DNA of 46,573 nucleotides, from assembly GCA_014802345.1 (NCBI GenBank), contig JAAVCM010000029.1, positions 65,143 through 111,715 of the forward strand, in the 5' to 3' direction. Of this stretch, positions 25,425 to 32,969 are shown in pieces (the first letter of the stretch is position 1; every line of letters starts with the position of its first letter). A program made the position numbers and the translations under genes. This DNA is from Bacteroides sp. Its GTDB lineage: Bacteria > Bacteroidota > Bacteroidia > Bacteroidales > Muribaculaceae. The notes under the pieces are model-generated. The model had not been told where the DNA came from. It worked only from the letters and a program-made list of their open reading frames with translations, and did not search any database.

Positions 25425-27080
25425 ATGAAAAAAAGCGCTTTGCAGCAAGCCCGTGCGGCTTACAAACCCCAACTTCCAATCGTACTTACCGGTGGTGTGA
25501 AAGTAGTAGAAGGCCAGCCCACACAGTCGGCCGACAATCAGGAGGAGATCCGTGAACTTTTCCCCAACACCTACGGTCTTCCCGAAATACGTTTTGAAAA
25601 GGTAGCTGCCAACGAGCCGTCTGAGCCTATCAACGTCGGTGTTATCCTCTCGGGCGGTCAGGCCCCCGGCGGACACAACGTCATCAGCGGTCTTTTCGAC
25701 GGAATCAAGTCTATCAACCGCAAGAGCCGTCTCTATGGCTTCCTCATGGGCCCCGGCGGTCTTGTAGACCATAAATATAAAGAGCTTACAGCCGACATCA
25801 TTGACGAATACCGCAACACCGGCGGTTTCGACATCATCGGTTCAGGCCGTACCAAACTCGAGACCAAGGAGCAGTTCGACAAGGGTCTTGAAATCCTCCG
25901 CGAGCTCGACATCAAGGCGCTCGTCATCATCGGCGGCGACGACTCCAACACCAACGCCGCTATCCTCGCCGAGTACTACAAGGCCATCGGCGCAGGCGTG
26001 CAGGTGATCGGTGTACCCAAGACCATCGACGGCGACCTCAAGAACTCAGTCATCGAGACCTCTTTCGGTTTCGACACTGCCACCAAGGTCTACTCCGAGG
26101 TCATCGGCAATATCCAGCGTGACTGCAACTCTGCAAAGAAATACTGGCACTTCATCAAGCTCATGGGTCGCTCGGCATCTCACATCGCGCTCGAATGTGC
26201 GCTCCAGTGCCAGCCTAATGTCTGCATCATCTCCGAGGAGGTCGAGGCCAAGAACATGACCCTTGATCAGGTTGTCGACGAGATTGCCGACGCAGTGGTT
26301 GCCCGCGCAGCCGACGGCAATAACTACGGTGTCGTCCTCATCCCCGAAGGTCTTATCGAATTCATCCCCGCTGTCAAGGCCCTCATCGCCGAGCTCAACG
26401 ACCTTCTTGCTGCCAAGGCAGCCGAGTTTGCAGCCGTCGAGCCTGAGAAGCAGCGCGAGTGGGTCATCGCTCATCTCAGCGAGGCAAATGCCAAGACCTA
26501 CGAGTCGCTCCCGGCAGGCGTGGCCCGTCAGCTCACACTCGACCGCGACCCCCACGGCAACGTGCAGGTTTCGCTCATCGAGACCGAGAAGCTCCTCTCC
26601 GAGATGGTAGGCAAGCGTCTCGAGCAGCTCGCCGCCGAGGGAAAATACAAGGGCAAATACTCGACCATGCACCACTTCTTCGGCTACGAAGGCCGTTGCG
26701 CCGATCCTTCCAACTTCGACGCGAACTATTGCTATGCACTCGGCTTCACCGCAGCCTGCCTCATCGCCGCAGGTAAGACCGGTTATATGTCGAGCCTCCG
26801 CAACCTGACTTTCGCGCCTGTCAACTGGATTGCCGGCGGTATCCCCATCACCATGATGATGAACATGGAGCGTCGCCACGGCGAGATGAAGCCAGTAATC
26901 CGCAAGGCTCTCGTCGAGCTTGACGGTGCGCCCTTCCTCAAATTCGCCAAGGAGCGCGATGAGTGGAAGCGCAACACCTGCTACACCTATCCCGGCCCCA
27001 TCCAGTATTTCGGTCCCGCCGAGGTTTCCGACCAGCCCTCTATGACTCTCGTCTATGAGCAGAAGCGCCGCAAATATTGA
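25425..27080 (+). CDS. pfp: Diphosphate--fructose-6-phosphate 1-phosphotransferase
   Basis: The protein has 551 residues, the long PPi-dependent phosphofructokinase form common in anaerobes and plants. Motifs: [37 protein letters not shown] near 169-185, [10 protein letters not shown] and [12 protein letters not shown]. The GGDDS aspartate in place of the glycine of ATP-dependent enzymes indicates pyrophosphate use. The reaction is reversible and saves ATP in glycolysis, fitting an anaerobic fermenter. It is monocistronic, with a strong terminator. Confidence 0.95.
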   Translation: MKKSALQQARAAYKPQLPIVLTGGVKVVEGQPTQSADNQEEIRELFPNTYGLPEIRFEKVAANEPSEPINVGVILSGGQAPGGHNVISGLFDGIKSINRKSRLYGFLMGPGGLVDHKYKELTADIIDEYRNTGGFDIIGSGRTKLETKEQFDKGLEILRELDIKALVIIGGDDSNTNAAILAEYYKAIGAGVQVIGVPKTIDGDLKNSVIETSFGFDTATKVYSEVIGNIQRDCNSAKKYWHFIKLMGRSASHIALECALQCQPNVCIISEEVEAKNMTLDQVVDEIADAVVARAADGNNYGVVLIPEGLIEFIPAVKALIAELNDLLAAKAAEFAAVEPEKQREWVIAHLSEANAKTYESLPAGVARQLTLDRDPHGNVQVSLIETEKLLSEMVGKRLEQLAAEGKYKGKYSTMHHFFGYEGRCADPSNFDANYCYALGFTAACLIAAGKTGYMSSLRNLTFAPVNWIAGGIPITMMMNMERRHGEMKPVIRKALVELDGAPFLKFAKERDEWKRNTCYTYPGPIQYFGPAEVSDQPSMTLVYEQKRRKY

Positions 27081-27115
27081 TTTCATCCAACTGAAAATAC
27101 AGAACGGATTTCTGC

Positions 27116-27152
27116 GACCGTCCCTCCCTTTCGGGTGGGGCGGTCTTTTTTA
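27116..27152 (+). terminator. Terminator after pfp
   Basis: GACCGTCCCTCCC pairs with GGGTGGGGCGGTC (three G-T or near-wobble steps) around TTTC, followed by a run of T. Confidence 0.85.
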
Positions 27153-27236
27153 TATTATATAAGTGGTCTATTTTCGGAGCAGTTGCATAATATAATGGTT
27201 CATAACGACGTTTTTAGGATATAATACCGAATTTTG

Positions 27237-28892
27237 ATGATGAACTCCCTGCGTTTACCGATAATAGCTCTTGTAGCCGTGGTTTTTACCTCTTTGCTGT
27301 TTCTTATGTCGTGCGGACGGTCGGAGTCCTCGCGTGAGCTTGAAGAAATCAGGCTCTACATGGATTCCCATGCCGATTCCCGTATTGACGATCTCCTCGC
27401 CATCGACCCTGCCACGCTTGACGGGGAGTCTGACCGTATGCTCTACGAGGTACTTCTCACTCAGGCGCTCGACAAGGCGCACGAGAGCCTTGCGTCGCGC
27501 GATTCGGTGATGCAGGTCGCGGCTGATTGGTTCTCGGCGCGCTCCGACACTCGTAAAGCCTTCCTCGCTACCTATTTCCTCGGACGCGTCAAGTATGAGA
27601 AAGAGGAATATCCGCAGGCACTCGCCGCTATGTTTAAGGCTCACGACTTTGCCAAGGAACTCGACGACAAGTTTTGGATAGGAATGTCGGCAAGAGGAAT
27701 TTCGGATATATATTTGGATACCTACAACGCTGCCGGAGCTATAGAGTATGCAAAGATAGAAGTGGAGAATATAAGAAAGTCTGCATGTCAGCCATACATT
27801 GATTATGCGTTGTTGGATTTGTGTACTGCCTTGTGTAGAGATAAGCAATGTAAAGAAGCAAAACTACTTTTGCCACAGCTTATAGATTCAGCATTGTCAC
27901 ATCAGAACGACCATATATTATTTGAGGCAAAGCTACTCCAAGCCACTGTACTACTTAAAGAATTCGATTATAAAAGTGGGCTTACAGTTTTAGAAGAAAT
28001 AAAAGATAATCCATCATTTTCATTGGAGGATTCTACCTTTCTTGCATTGAGCTACATAGAGACAGGTAATATCAGTGCTGCTGAATCAATAATAAATGAT
28101 TTAGAAAAGGATACGACAGAGTATGCACAATGGGGTAAATATATGGTGAATAAGGCTCTTGGTAACTATGAAAAAGCACTTTTGCACAAGGAAAGTGATG
28201 CAACGCAGTTTGAGAGACGGATGCTCCAGTGCTTCAATATGAATTTACCGGGACTTGCCATAAATTATTATCATCTCAAAGAGCAGATGAGGACAAAGGA
28301 ACTTAAATCTTCAAGAATGTTGTTTGGATTGCTTATTGTAATAGTAATCCTCTTGTTGTCGTTTTCTGCTTACCTTGTCTACCGATATTATCGTTCTTCT
28401 CAGGAACGTATAGAGCGTAATGTTCTCCTTGCACAGAATCTTAGGGAGATGCTCTATGAAAAGGAAACTGAAAATGATAAGATCCAGATCCAATTGAGGG
28501 AAAAACTTAAATGCGAATTCTCTATTATAGATAAGCTGTGCAATAAGCTCTATGAATGTGAAGATTCGGCAGTGGCAAGAAAGCGCATATCCGGTGAAGT
28601 AGTTGAGGTTATCGAAGAACTTTCAAAAAATAAGAAAATCGATGAGCTTGAAAAGTCCGTCAATGCGGTCTGCGGGAATATCATCAATGATTTTAAAGTT
28701 GATTTTCCGAATCTAAAAGATGCAGATTATAGACTTTTTCTTTATTCAATTCTTGGTTTCTCGACAAGTTCGATAACAGTATTTCTTGGTGAAAAGAATA
28801 TCACTTCAGTCTATGAACGCAAACGCCGTTTAAAGGATAAGATTAAGAAACTGGACAATATAAATAGAGAAAGATATTTGGAATGTCTGTGA
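27237..28892 (+). CDS. TPR-containing membrane regulator with C-terminal HTH-like region; mosaic composition
   Basis: The start ATG at 27237 gives 551 residues. The N terminus has a lipobox-like FLMSC (Cys26). Residues about 40-340 are helical TPR-like repeats (AFLATYFLGRVKYEKEEYPQ, KALGNYEKALLHKES). A strong membrane helix lies near 360-381 (LLIVIVILLLSFSAYLVYRY), then a coiled coil. The C-terminal part (DADYRLFLYSILGFSTSSIT, then VYERKRRLKDKIKKLD) resembles the LuxR-type helix-turn-helix of Bacteroidales TPR regulators. It probably senses in the periplasm and acts on DNA inside. GC content falls sharply near 27690, from roughly 60% to below 40%, inside the frame. Confidence 0.8.
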   Translation: MMNSLRLPIIALVAVVFTSLLFLMSCGRSESSRELEEIRLYMDSHADSRIDDLLAIDPATLDGESDRMLYEVLLTQALDKAHESLASRDSVMQVAADWFSARSDTRKAFLATYFLGRVKYEKEEYPQALAAMFKAHDFAKELDDKFWIGMSARGISDIYLDTYNAAGAIEYAKIEVENIRKSACQPYIDYALLDLCTALCRDKQCKEAKLLLPQLIDSALSHQNDHILFEAKLLQATVLLKEFDYKSGLTVLEEIKDNPSFSLEDSTFLALSYIETGNISAAESIINDLEKDTTEYAQWGKYMVNKALGNYEKALLHKESDATQFERRMLQCFNMNLPGLAINYYHLKEQMRTKELKSSRMLFGLLIVIVILLLSFSAYLVYRYYRSSQERIERNVLLAQNLREMLYEKETENDKIQIQLREKLKCEFSIIDKLCNKLYECEDSAVARKRISGEVVEVIEELSKNKKIDELEKSVNAVCGNIINDFKVDFPNLKDADYRLFLYSILGFSTSSITVFLGEKNITSVYERKRRLKDKIKKLDNINRERYLECL

Positions 28893-29149
28893 AAAATTTG
28901 GGTTAAGAGCTCTAAACTATATTCATATACATACTGGCTAATAGCTATTTATATGCCTGATTATCGGTAGACCAAATTTTTAAATTTAGTCTACCGATAA
29001 TCGTCTTATATACATATATTTACATAACTAAGAAGCCAAATTAAATTTGAATGAAAATTACAAGATATACTATAATTATATCTATTTTTGCCTTGAATTA
29101 AAAAACGAAATTAATTGGACTTTAAACGAACTGAGCTAATTTTAATATT
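28893..29149. other. AT-rich spacer with a strong inverted repeat
   Basis: The inverted repeat at 28959-29002 is the only structured element. The rest is AT-rich with no gene seen. Confidence 0.6.
28959..29002. repeat. 44-base near-perfect hairpin
   Basis: GATTATCGGTAGAC (28959-28972) pairs perfectly with GTCTACCGATAATC (28989-29002). The inner bases can extend the stem (AAATTT with AAATTT) after one mismatch. No T tract follows directly, so it may be a 3' end of the regulator mRNA, a bidirectional terminator of unusual type, or an operator. Confidence 0.7.
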
Positions 29150-30622
29150 ATGAATAAACTATTTTTATTCTTGTTCTCCCTGCTTCTCCTTGCCGGGTGT
29201 AAGGATGAGCCGGAGCATGATTTCAGAGTGAGCGGCGATGCTTCCTTTATGTTCGGTCCGGATGAATGGTCGAACTGGATGGATTTTAGCGCGCCTAAAA
29301 ATTCACATCCTGAGGTCTCGGTTGAAATGGCAGTTAATCCTAACGAAAAGTGGCTCTCGGCATTCTGTGATTATAAGTTTGAAAGTTGGCGGGTCAATGT
29401 GAGAGTGCAGGACAACCCTAATCGTTTCAAACGTTGGGGATTTGTGACAATCACATTAGGGAAGTCTTCAAGGAAGATCTATGTCGAGCAAGGTGCTAAT
29501 GAAACCGCTGTATTTGAAACCGAAAGACAGATTCTGCGGAATACGGCAGGAGAGTTTACGGTCAGATTCAAGACAGCGGGTAAGCCTTCGGCGGTGGTAC
29601 GCATGACCGATCCATGGAACACTTCGTCGTTAGGGTATGAGCGTTGGATCTCAACGGGAGGGATTAAGGAGGTTGGCGCCAATACCTACGAGGCGACTGT
29701 CAGCTACAAAGCAAACGATGGTTTCGGACGAATAGCGCAATTCGTTGTCGATACGAAAAATTCGCGGAGCGGACTGACTATAATACAGCTCCCGAAGGTG
29801 TTTGAGGAGTCGGAGACGGTGGTCACTGACTATTGGGGAGGGAGTCTGCCCATGATGTTCGGTTATGTCTCCGGCGCGATGTGGGACTACGATATGGACA
29901 ACATCAGCCGCATCAGGCATCTGACAATCAAAGGGGGCATCAATTGTGTCGATCTCGATGTGTTGCGTATGCTGACAAAATCTGAACGTCGCCCCATTAG
30001 TCTTGATCTCGGGGAGTCGTGGTTTGTGGCATCAAATCATCCGCAGGATCCTTACGAGTCCTTCGGCTATAAGGATCCGAAGCCTGAGTTTGGAATCATA
30101 GTTACCGACGACGGGATTCCATCGCAACTTTTTCAAACGTGTATGGGGCTTGACAGTATCGTGCTTCCGAGCAGGACAGTTGAAATCAAAAGCGATGCGT
30201 TCAGAAACACATACCTGCTACACAGCATCGACATTCCGGCAAGTGTCCGTGCAATCGGTGACTGGGCTTTCAGCGGAAGCAGAATAACCGCGATTAATAT
30301 AGATAAATCATCACAGCTTGAAACTCTTGGCGACTATGTGTTCCATACCCGTGATAAGATCGTCCTTGAGTCGCTTTATCTTCCGTCGACAGTCGAAAAT
30401 GTCACTGCCAATACATTCACTCTTATGAAAGTCAAACGTCTGTATCTCGACATGAAGGAGCCTCCGGCGTGGAATTTGAAGAAAGCCGTCATCGACACGC
30501 TTTTTCTCCCTGACGCGAGTCTGATTGATGCCTACCGTGCTGCACCGGGGTGGGGCGACATCCCCGAGATCCGTGCATGGCCCGAGGGGTGGAAGGAAAC
30601 TCCGTGGCACACGGAGGAATGA
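29150..30622 (+). CDS. Surface lipoprotein with BACON-like and BspA-type leucine-rich repeats
   Basis: The protein has 490 residues with a signal peptide and lipobox LLLAGC. The N-terminal half contains beta-sandwich segments typical of BACON-like modules (WRVNVRVQDNPNRFKRWGFV, VTITLGKSSRKIYVEQGAN). The C-terminal half has BspA-type leucine-rich repeats (LDSIVLPSRTVEIKSDAFRN, LHSIDIPASVRAIGDWAF, LESLYLPSTVENVTANTF). Such proteins mediate binding to polysaccharides, host proteins or other bacteria at the cell surface. The ligand is unknown. It follows the membrane regulator gene and the AT-rich spacer, so it may be under that regulator's control, which is inference. Confidence 0.85.
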   Translation: MNKLFLFLFSLLLLAGCKDEPEHDFRVSGDASFMFGPDEWSNWMDFSAPKNSHPEVSVEMAVNPNEKWLSAFCDYKFESWRVNVRVQDNPNRFKRWGFVTITLGKSSRKIYVEQGANETAVFETERQILRNTAGEFTVRFKTAGKPSAVVRMTDPWNTSSLGYERWISTGGIKEVGANTYEATVSYKANDGFGRIAQFVVDTKNSRSGLTIIQLPKVFEESETVVTDYWGGSLPMMFGYVSGAMWDYDMDNISRIRHLTIKGGINCVDLDVLRMLTKSERRPISLDLGESWFVASNHPQDPYESFGYKDPKPEFGIIVTDDGIPSQLFQTCMGLDSIVLPSRTVEIKSDAFRNTYLLHSIDIPASVRAIGDWAFSGSRITAINIDKSSQLETLGDYVFHTRDKIVLESLYLPSTVENVTANTFTLMKVKRLYLDMKEPPAWNLKKAVIDTLFLPDASLIDAYRAAPGWGDIPEIRAWPEGWKETPWHTEE

Positions 30623-30626
30623 AAGA

Positions 30627-30661
30627 CAAAGGCGTGTTTCCATTACGGAAACACGCCTTTG
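30627..30661. terminator. Perfect 15-bp hairpin after the LRR lipoprotein gene
   Basis: CAAAGGCGTGTTTCC (30627-30641), loop ATTAC, and GGAAACACGCCTTTG (30647-30661) form a perfect stem directly after the stop codon. The T tract is poor, so it may be a termination or 3'-protecting structure. Confidence 0.65.
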
Positions 30662-30671
30662 TTATGGAAAA

Positions 30672-30851
30672 CCACACCGGAGGAAAGATGATGAAACTCC
30701 GAATGACAGGATTTGAGTGCTCGCCGACCTTTGTAATCCTCCGGGCAATTACGCCTCCCCCGAAGGGGATGAGGCCCGCCATCGGGCGACCAAGCTTGTC
30801 TCGGTATTTCAAAAATAATTGATGAGTTTCCCAATCGTCGCTCCGGTGTGG
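30672..30851. mobile_element. 180-bp element with 28-bp imperfect terminal inverted repeats (MITE-like candidate)
   Basis: The left end CCACACCGGAG (30672-30682) and right end CTCCGGTGTGG (30841-30851) are perfect inverted copies. Ten bases inside each, GAAACTC (30693-30699) and GAGTTTC (30824-30830) are again perfect inverted copies with the same 10-base spacing. The interior includes a GC-rich hairpin near 30753-30775. No target-site duplication is evident and no transposase is inside. It lies between convergent genes. It could instead be a structured RNA or bidirectional terminator region. Confidence 0.45.
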
Positions 30852-30956
30852 GGATTTCTTATTCTCTCAATTATTACAACACAAAATTACACTATTTCGT
30901 TTGATTTTCCAAATGGAGACTCCAAAAATTTCAATCCTCTTCGGAAGTTTCGCATC

Positions 30957-32057
30957 TCATTGATTCTCCATATTCCTGATAAGTGCGGAGATGGCTGCAA
31001 AATCCCGCCGTCGAAAAAATTCAATGAACAGCTTCCTTTCGGATGGGAGCGTGGAGCTATGTTCAATGGCTGGATTGCCGTAAAGTCCGGCAGCGTAGGT
31101 CGAGGGGGTAAGGTCGAGGTCCAGAGTGTGGATAATGTCGTTGCCGATAGTTGTATTGACCATCAGAAGCGATACGCCTGTGGAATCGAATATATCGTTG
31201 TGGAATTTGCGGAGCTTCCAGAAGTCGGCGAGGGTAATGTCGGAGTGCGATTTGCCACACTTTGCAGGACAGTCGTAGCACGAAGGGCGAAGGTCGAGGT
31301 TACGGAGGAAGATGCGGATATAAAGATTGGTGTCGAGCGGTTCGAAAAAATCAGTACCGGAGTCGATTGCCAGCCCGAATCTACGCCAACCGAGCCGTTT
31401 ATCCCTGAAAGAGATTTTGCGTATGCCGTCGCGGGTTACTCCGGCGTTCCCTGCAATCAGGTCGAGATATGCCCTCCATACTTCCGGTCCGGGGACTCCG
31501 TGGCAAACCACATCGGCACAGACCAGCCTGTCGCCATAGTCTTTCCTCAGAAATAGCCGTAGTGCGGCAATATGGCATGGTGTGCCAGTGAACAGCACAC
31601 GGCGACCTGATTTCAGAAACTTCTCGGCAACGCGGAAGGAGTCGCCGATGTCGCTCTGAACATATTTTGACCCCTGAAATGCTTTAAGCTCTTCGGATGT
31701 CTCCGCGTAGCCGTGGACGACGTTGTGCTCTTTGTCGAAGCGTGCGCCGAATACTATACCTCCCTCGCTTATTATATGGGAGGCGATGGCATGGAATACG
31801 CCCCCTGAAGATGATGTAAGCCTTACGGCATCGTCGGGATTCTTTGCGGCGAAGACTTCAAGGGGAAGCGCCGGGGCTGCACGATTGATGACAGGGCATA
31901 CGCGCTCACACAGATGGCAGTCTATACATTCGGACTGATTGACGGCAGGGTAGTTGAATCCAAGCTCGTCAGGGTGCATCGTGATGCACTGTCGGGGACA
32001 GATCTGCACACAGGCGTTGCAGCCTACACAGTCTTTTTCGTCGCGTATATCTATCAT
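30957..32057 (-). CDS. Coenzyme F420 hydrogenase/dehydrogenase beta-subunit (FrhB) family iron-sulfur protein
   Basis: The start MIDIRDEKDCVGCNACVQIC was chosen because a longer frame would run through a terminator and the end of the tRNA gene. The 366-residue protein opens with two [4Fe-4S] ferredoxin motifs (CVGCNACVQICP, CIDCHLCERVCP). The FrhB N-terminal (SSSGGVFHAIASHIISEG) and C-terminal regions follow (FTGTPCHIAALRLFL, CYDCPAKCGKSHSDITLADF). Family members are flavin and iron-sulfur oxidoreductases. In Bacteroidales they often occur in polysaccharide loci with pyruvyl transferases, but this copy stands alone, so its role is unknown. Confidence 0.85.
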   Translation of the reverse strand: MIDIRDEKDCVGCNACVQICPRQCITMHPDELGFNYPAVNQSECIDCHLCERVCPVINRAAPALPLEVFAAKNPDDAVRLTSSSGGVFHAIASHIISEGGIVFGARFDKEHNVVHGYAETSEELKAFQGSKYVQSDIGDSFRVAEKFLKSGRRVLFTGTPCHIAALRLFLRKDYGDRLVCADVVCHGVPGPEVWRAYLDLIAGNAGVTRDGIRKISFRDKRLGWRRFGLAIDSGTDFFEPLDTNLYIRIFLRNLDLRPSCYDCPAKCGKSHSDITLADFWKLRKFHNDIFDSTGVSLLMVNTTIGNDIIHTLDLDLTPSTYAAGLYGNPAIEHSSTLPSERKLFIEFFRRRDFAAISALIRNMENQ

Positions 32058-32107
32058 GGGTCGGTGGCAGGCAATGAGGAAAGAAAGATAATGGGAATAT
32101 ACAAAGT

Positions 32108-32140
32108 AAAAAGCAATCCCGATGATTTGGGATTGCTTTT
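32108..32140 (-). terminator. Terminator of the tRNA-Glu transcript
   Basis: AAAAGCAATCCC and GGGATTGCTTTT form a 12-bp stem around eight bases, just downstream of the tRNA on the minus strand. It ends in a T run on that strand, so it separates the tRNA from the FrhB-like gene. Confidence 0.8.
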
Positions 32141-32145
32141 CTTCG

Positions 32146-32217
32146 TAGCCCATAGCAGAATCGAACTGCTATTTCAAGTGTGAGAAACTTGCGTCCTAAC
32201 CGTTAGACGAATGGGCC
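32146..32217 (-). tRNA. tRNA-Glu (anticodon CTC)
   Basis: The 72-base minus-strand sequence folds as a full cloverleaf. The acceptor stem GGCCCAT pairs with ATGGGCT (first pair G-T). The D arm is GTCTAACGGTTAGGAC. The anticodon stem CAAGT/ACTTG holds the loop TTCTCAC, and the T arm AGCAG-TTCGATT-CTGCT closes. The anticodon CTC reads GAG codons. CCA is not encoded. The D-arm and overall form resemble other tRNA-Glu genes. Confidence 0.92.
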
Positions 32218-32252
32218 ATCTGGTTGAGTGTCGTTCTCTGATTTTGACGCTG

Positions 32253-32284
32253 CAAAGGTAGGAACTTTTTCAATATCCTCCAAA
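32253..32284 (-). promoter_or_regulatory. Promoter of the tRNA-Glu gene
   Basis: On the minus strand TTTG (32281-32284), a 20-bp spacer and TACCTTTG (32253-32260) form a perfect Bacteroidetes promoter. The transcript would start near 32246, about 29 bases before the tRNA. Confidence 0.8.
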
Positions 32285-32476
32285 TCTTCCGCGTATATTT
32301 AACATATTTTTGCATAAATGGATTTTTAAAGGATAAAAATGGGGTTTCAGATGGGAGTGAGGAGGGGGTGATGGCTGAAAACTAAACATCGGGGATAATT
32401 GTTATGTAAAAGGACGGACAGAGGTTTAAAAATCAAATGCCATAGTGCTGACTGAGGTTATTTCAGGGAAAATGAT

Positions 32477-32484
32477 TACCTTTG
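32477..32484 (+). promoter_or_regulatory. -7 element of the rsfS-ftsH unit
   Basis: TACCTTTG is a perfect TAnnTTTG, about 72 bases before the rsfS start. The -33 box is weak. Confidence 0.5.
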
Positions 32485-32555
32485 TGTCTAATTTATCACA
32501 TTTTTCATTAATAATATTAAGTTTCAACTTCTACCGAAGCATTTATTTTTAATTC

Positions 32556-32918
32556 ATGACAGAAAAGACAACTGACATACTGCCTCTCATCATCGAGGGT
32601 ATACGAGAACGTAAGGGCCGTAAAATTACTACGGTCGACATGAGCGACATCGACACGGCAGCAGCACGCCGCTTTGTGATCTGTGAAGGTACATCCACCC
32701 AACACGTCGCATCCGTGGCCGACAGTGTCCGCGAATATCTCCTTGAAAATGCACGAATCAAGCCTTACAATTATGACGGTTATGGCAACTCGCAATGGAT
32801 AGTCATCGACTACGGCGACACGCTCGTCCATGTTTTCCTCCCGGAGACCCGCAGGCTGTATGACCTCGAAGACCTGTGGAGCGATGCACGAATCACGGAG
32901 TATCCTGACGAAGATTGA
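32556..32918 (+). CDS. rsfS: Ribosome silencing factor RsfS
   Basis: The protein has 120 residues of the RsfS/Iojap/DUF143 family, usual length. Motifs are KGRKITTVDMSDIDTAAARR, FVICEGTSTQHVASVADSV and SQWIVIDYGDTLVHVFLPE, followed by the conserved RRLYDLEDLWSDA. It binds L14 on the 50S subunit and blocks subunit joining when nutrients are short. It lies 51 bases before ftsH, and rsfS-ftsH is a known neighbourhood in Bacteroidetes. Confidence 0.94.
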   Translation: MTEKTTDILPLIIEGIRERKGRKITTVDMSDIDTAAARRFVICEGTSTQHVASVADSVREYLLENARIKPYNYDGYGNSQWIVIDYGDTLVHVFLPETRRLYDLEDLWSDARITEYPDED

Positions 32919-32969
32919 ACAGCCGTCAGTTTTTCTAATACATCTATAACAAATCGCAAGCATTGACAA

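Larger units (their letters stand above)
30623..30956. other. 334-base spacer between LRR lipoprotein and FrhB-like gene
   Basis: It is filled by the perfect hairpin (30627-30661) and the 180-bp inverted-repeat element (30672-30851). The remaining 30852-30956 is AT-rich with nothing recognised. Confidence 0.6.
32218..32555. other. 338-base spacer between tRNA-Glu and rsfS
   Basis: It holds the tRNA promoter (32253-32284) and the rsfS -7 element (32477-32484). No gene or structured RNA is recognised between 32285 and 32470. Confidence 0.6.

Noticed and set aside
26046-27086. 346-codon open frame antisense to pfp
   Set aside because: Mirror of a strongly biased gene; Leu/Val/Gly-rich translation without motifs.
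30819-31556. 245-codon plus-strand frame opposite the FrhB-like gene
   Set aside because: The minus strand encodes clear ferredoxin and FrhB motifs at the same place.
32058-32153. N-terminal extension of the FrhB-like protein
   Set aside because: It crosses the tRNA terminator and the tRNA 3' end.
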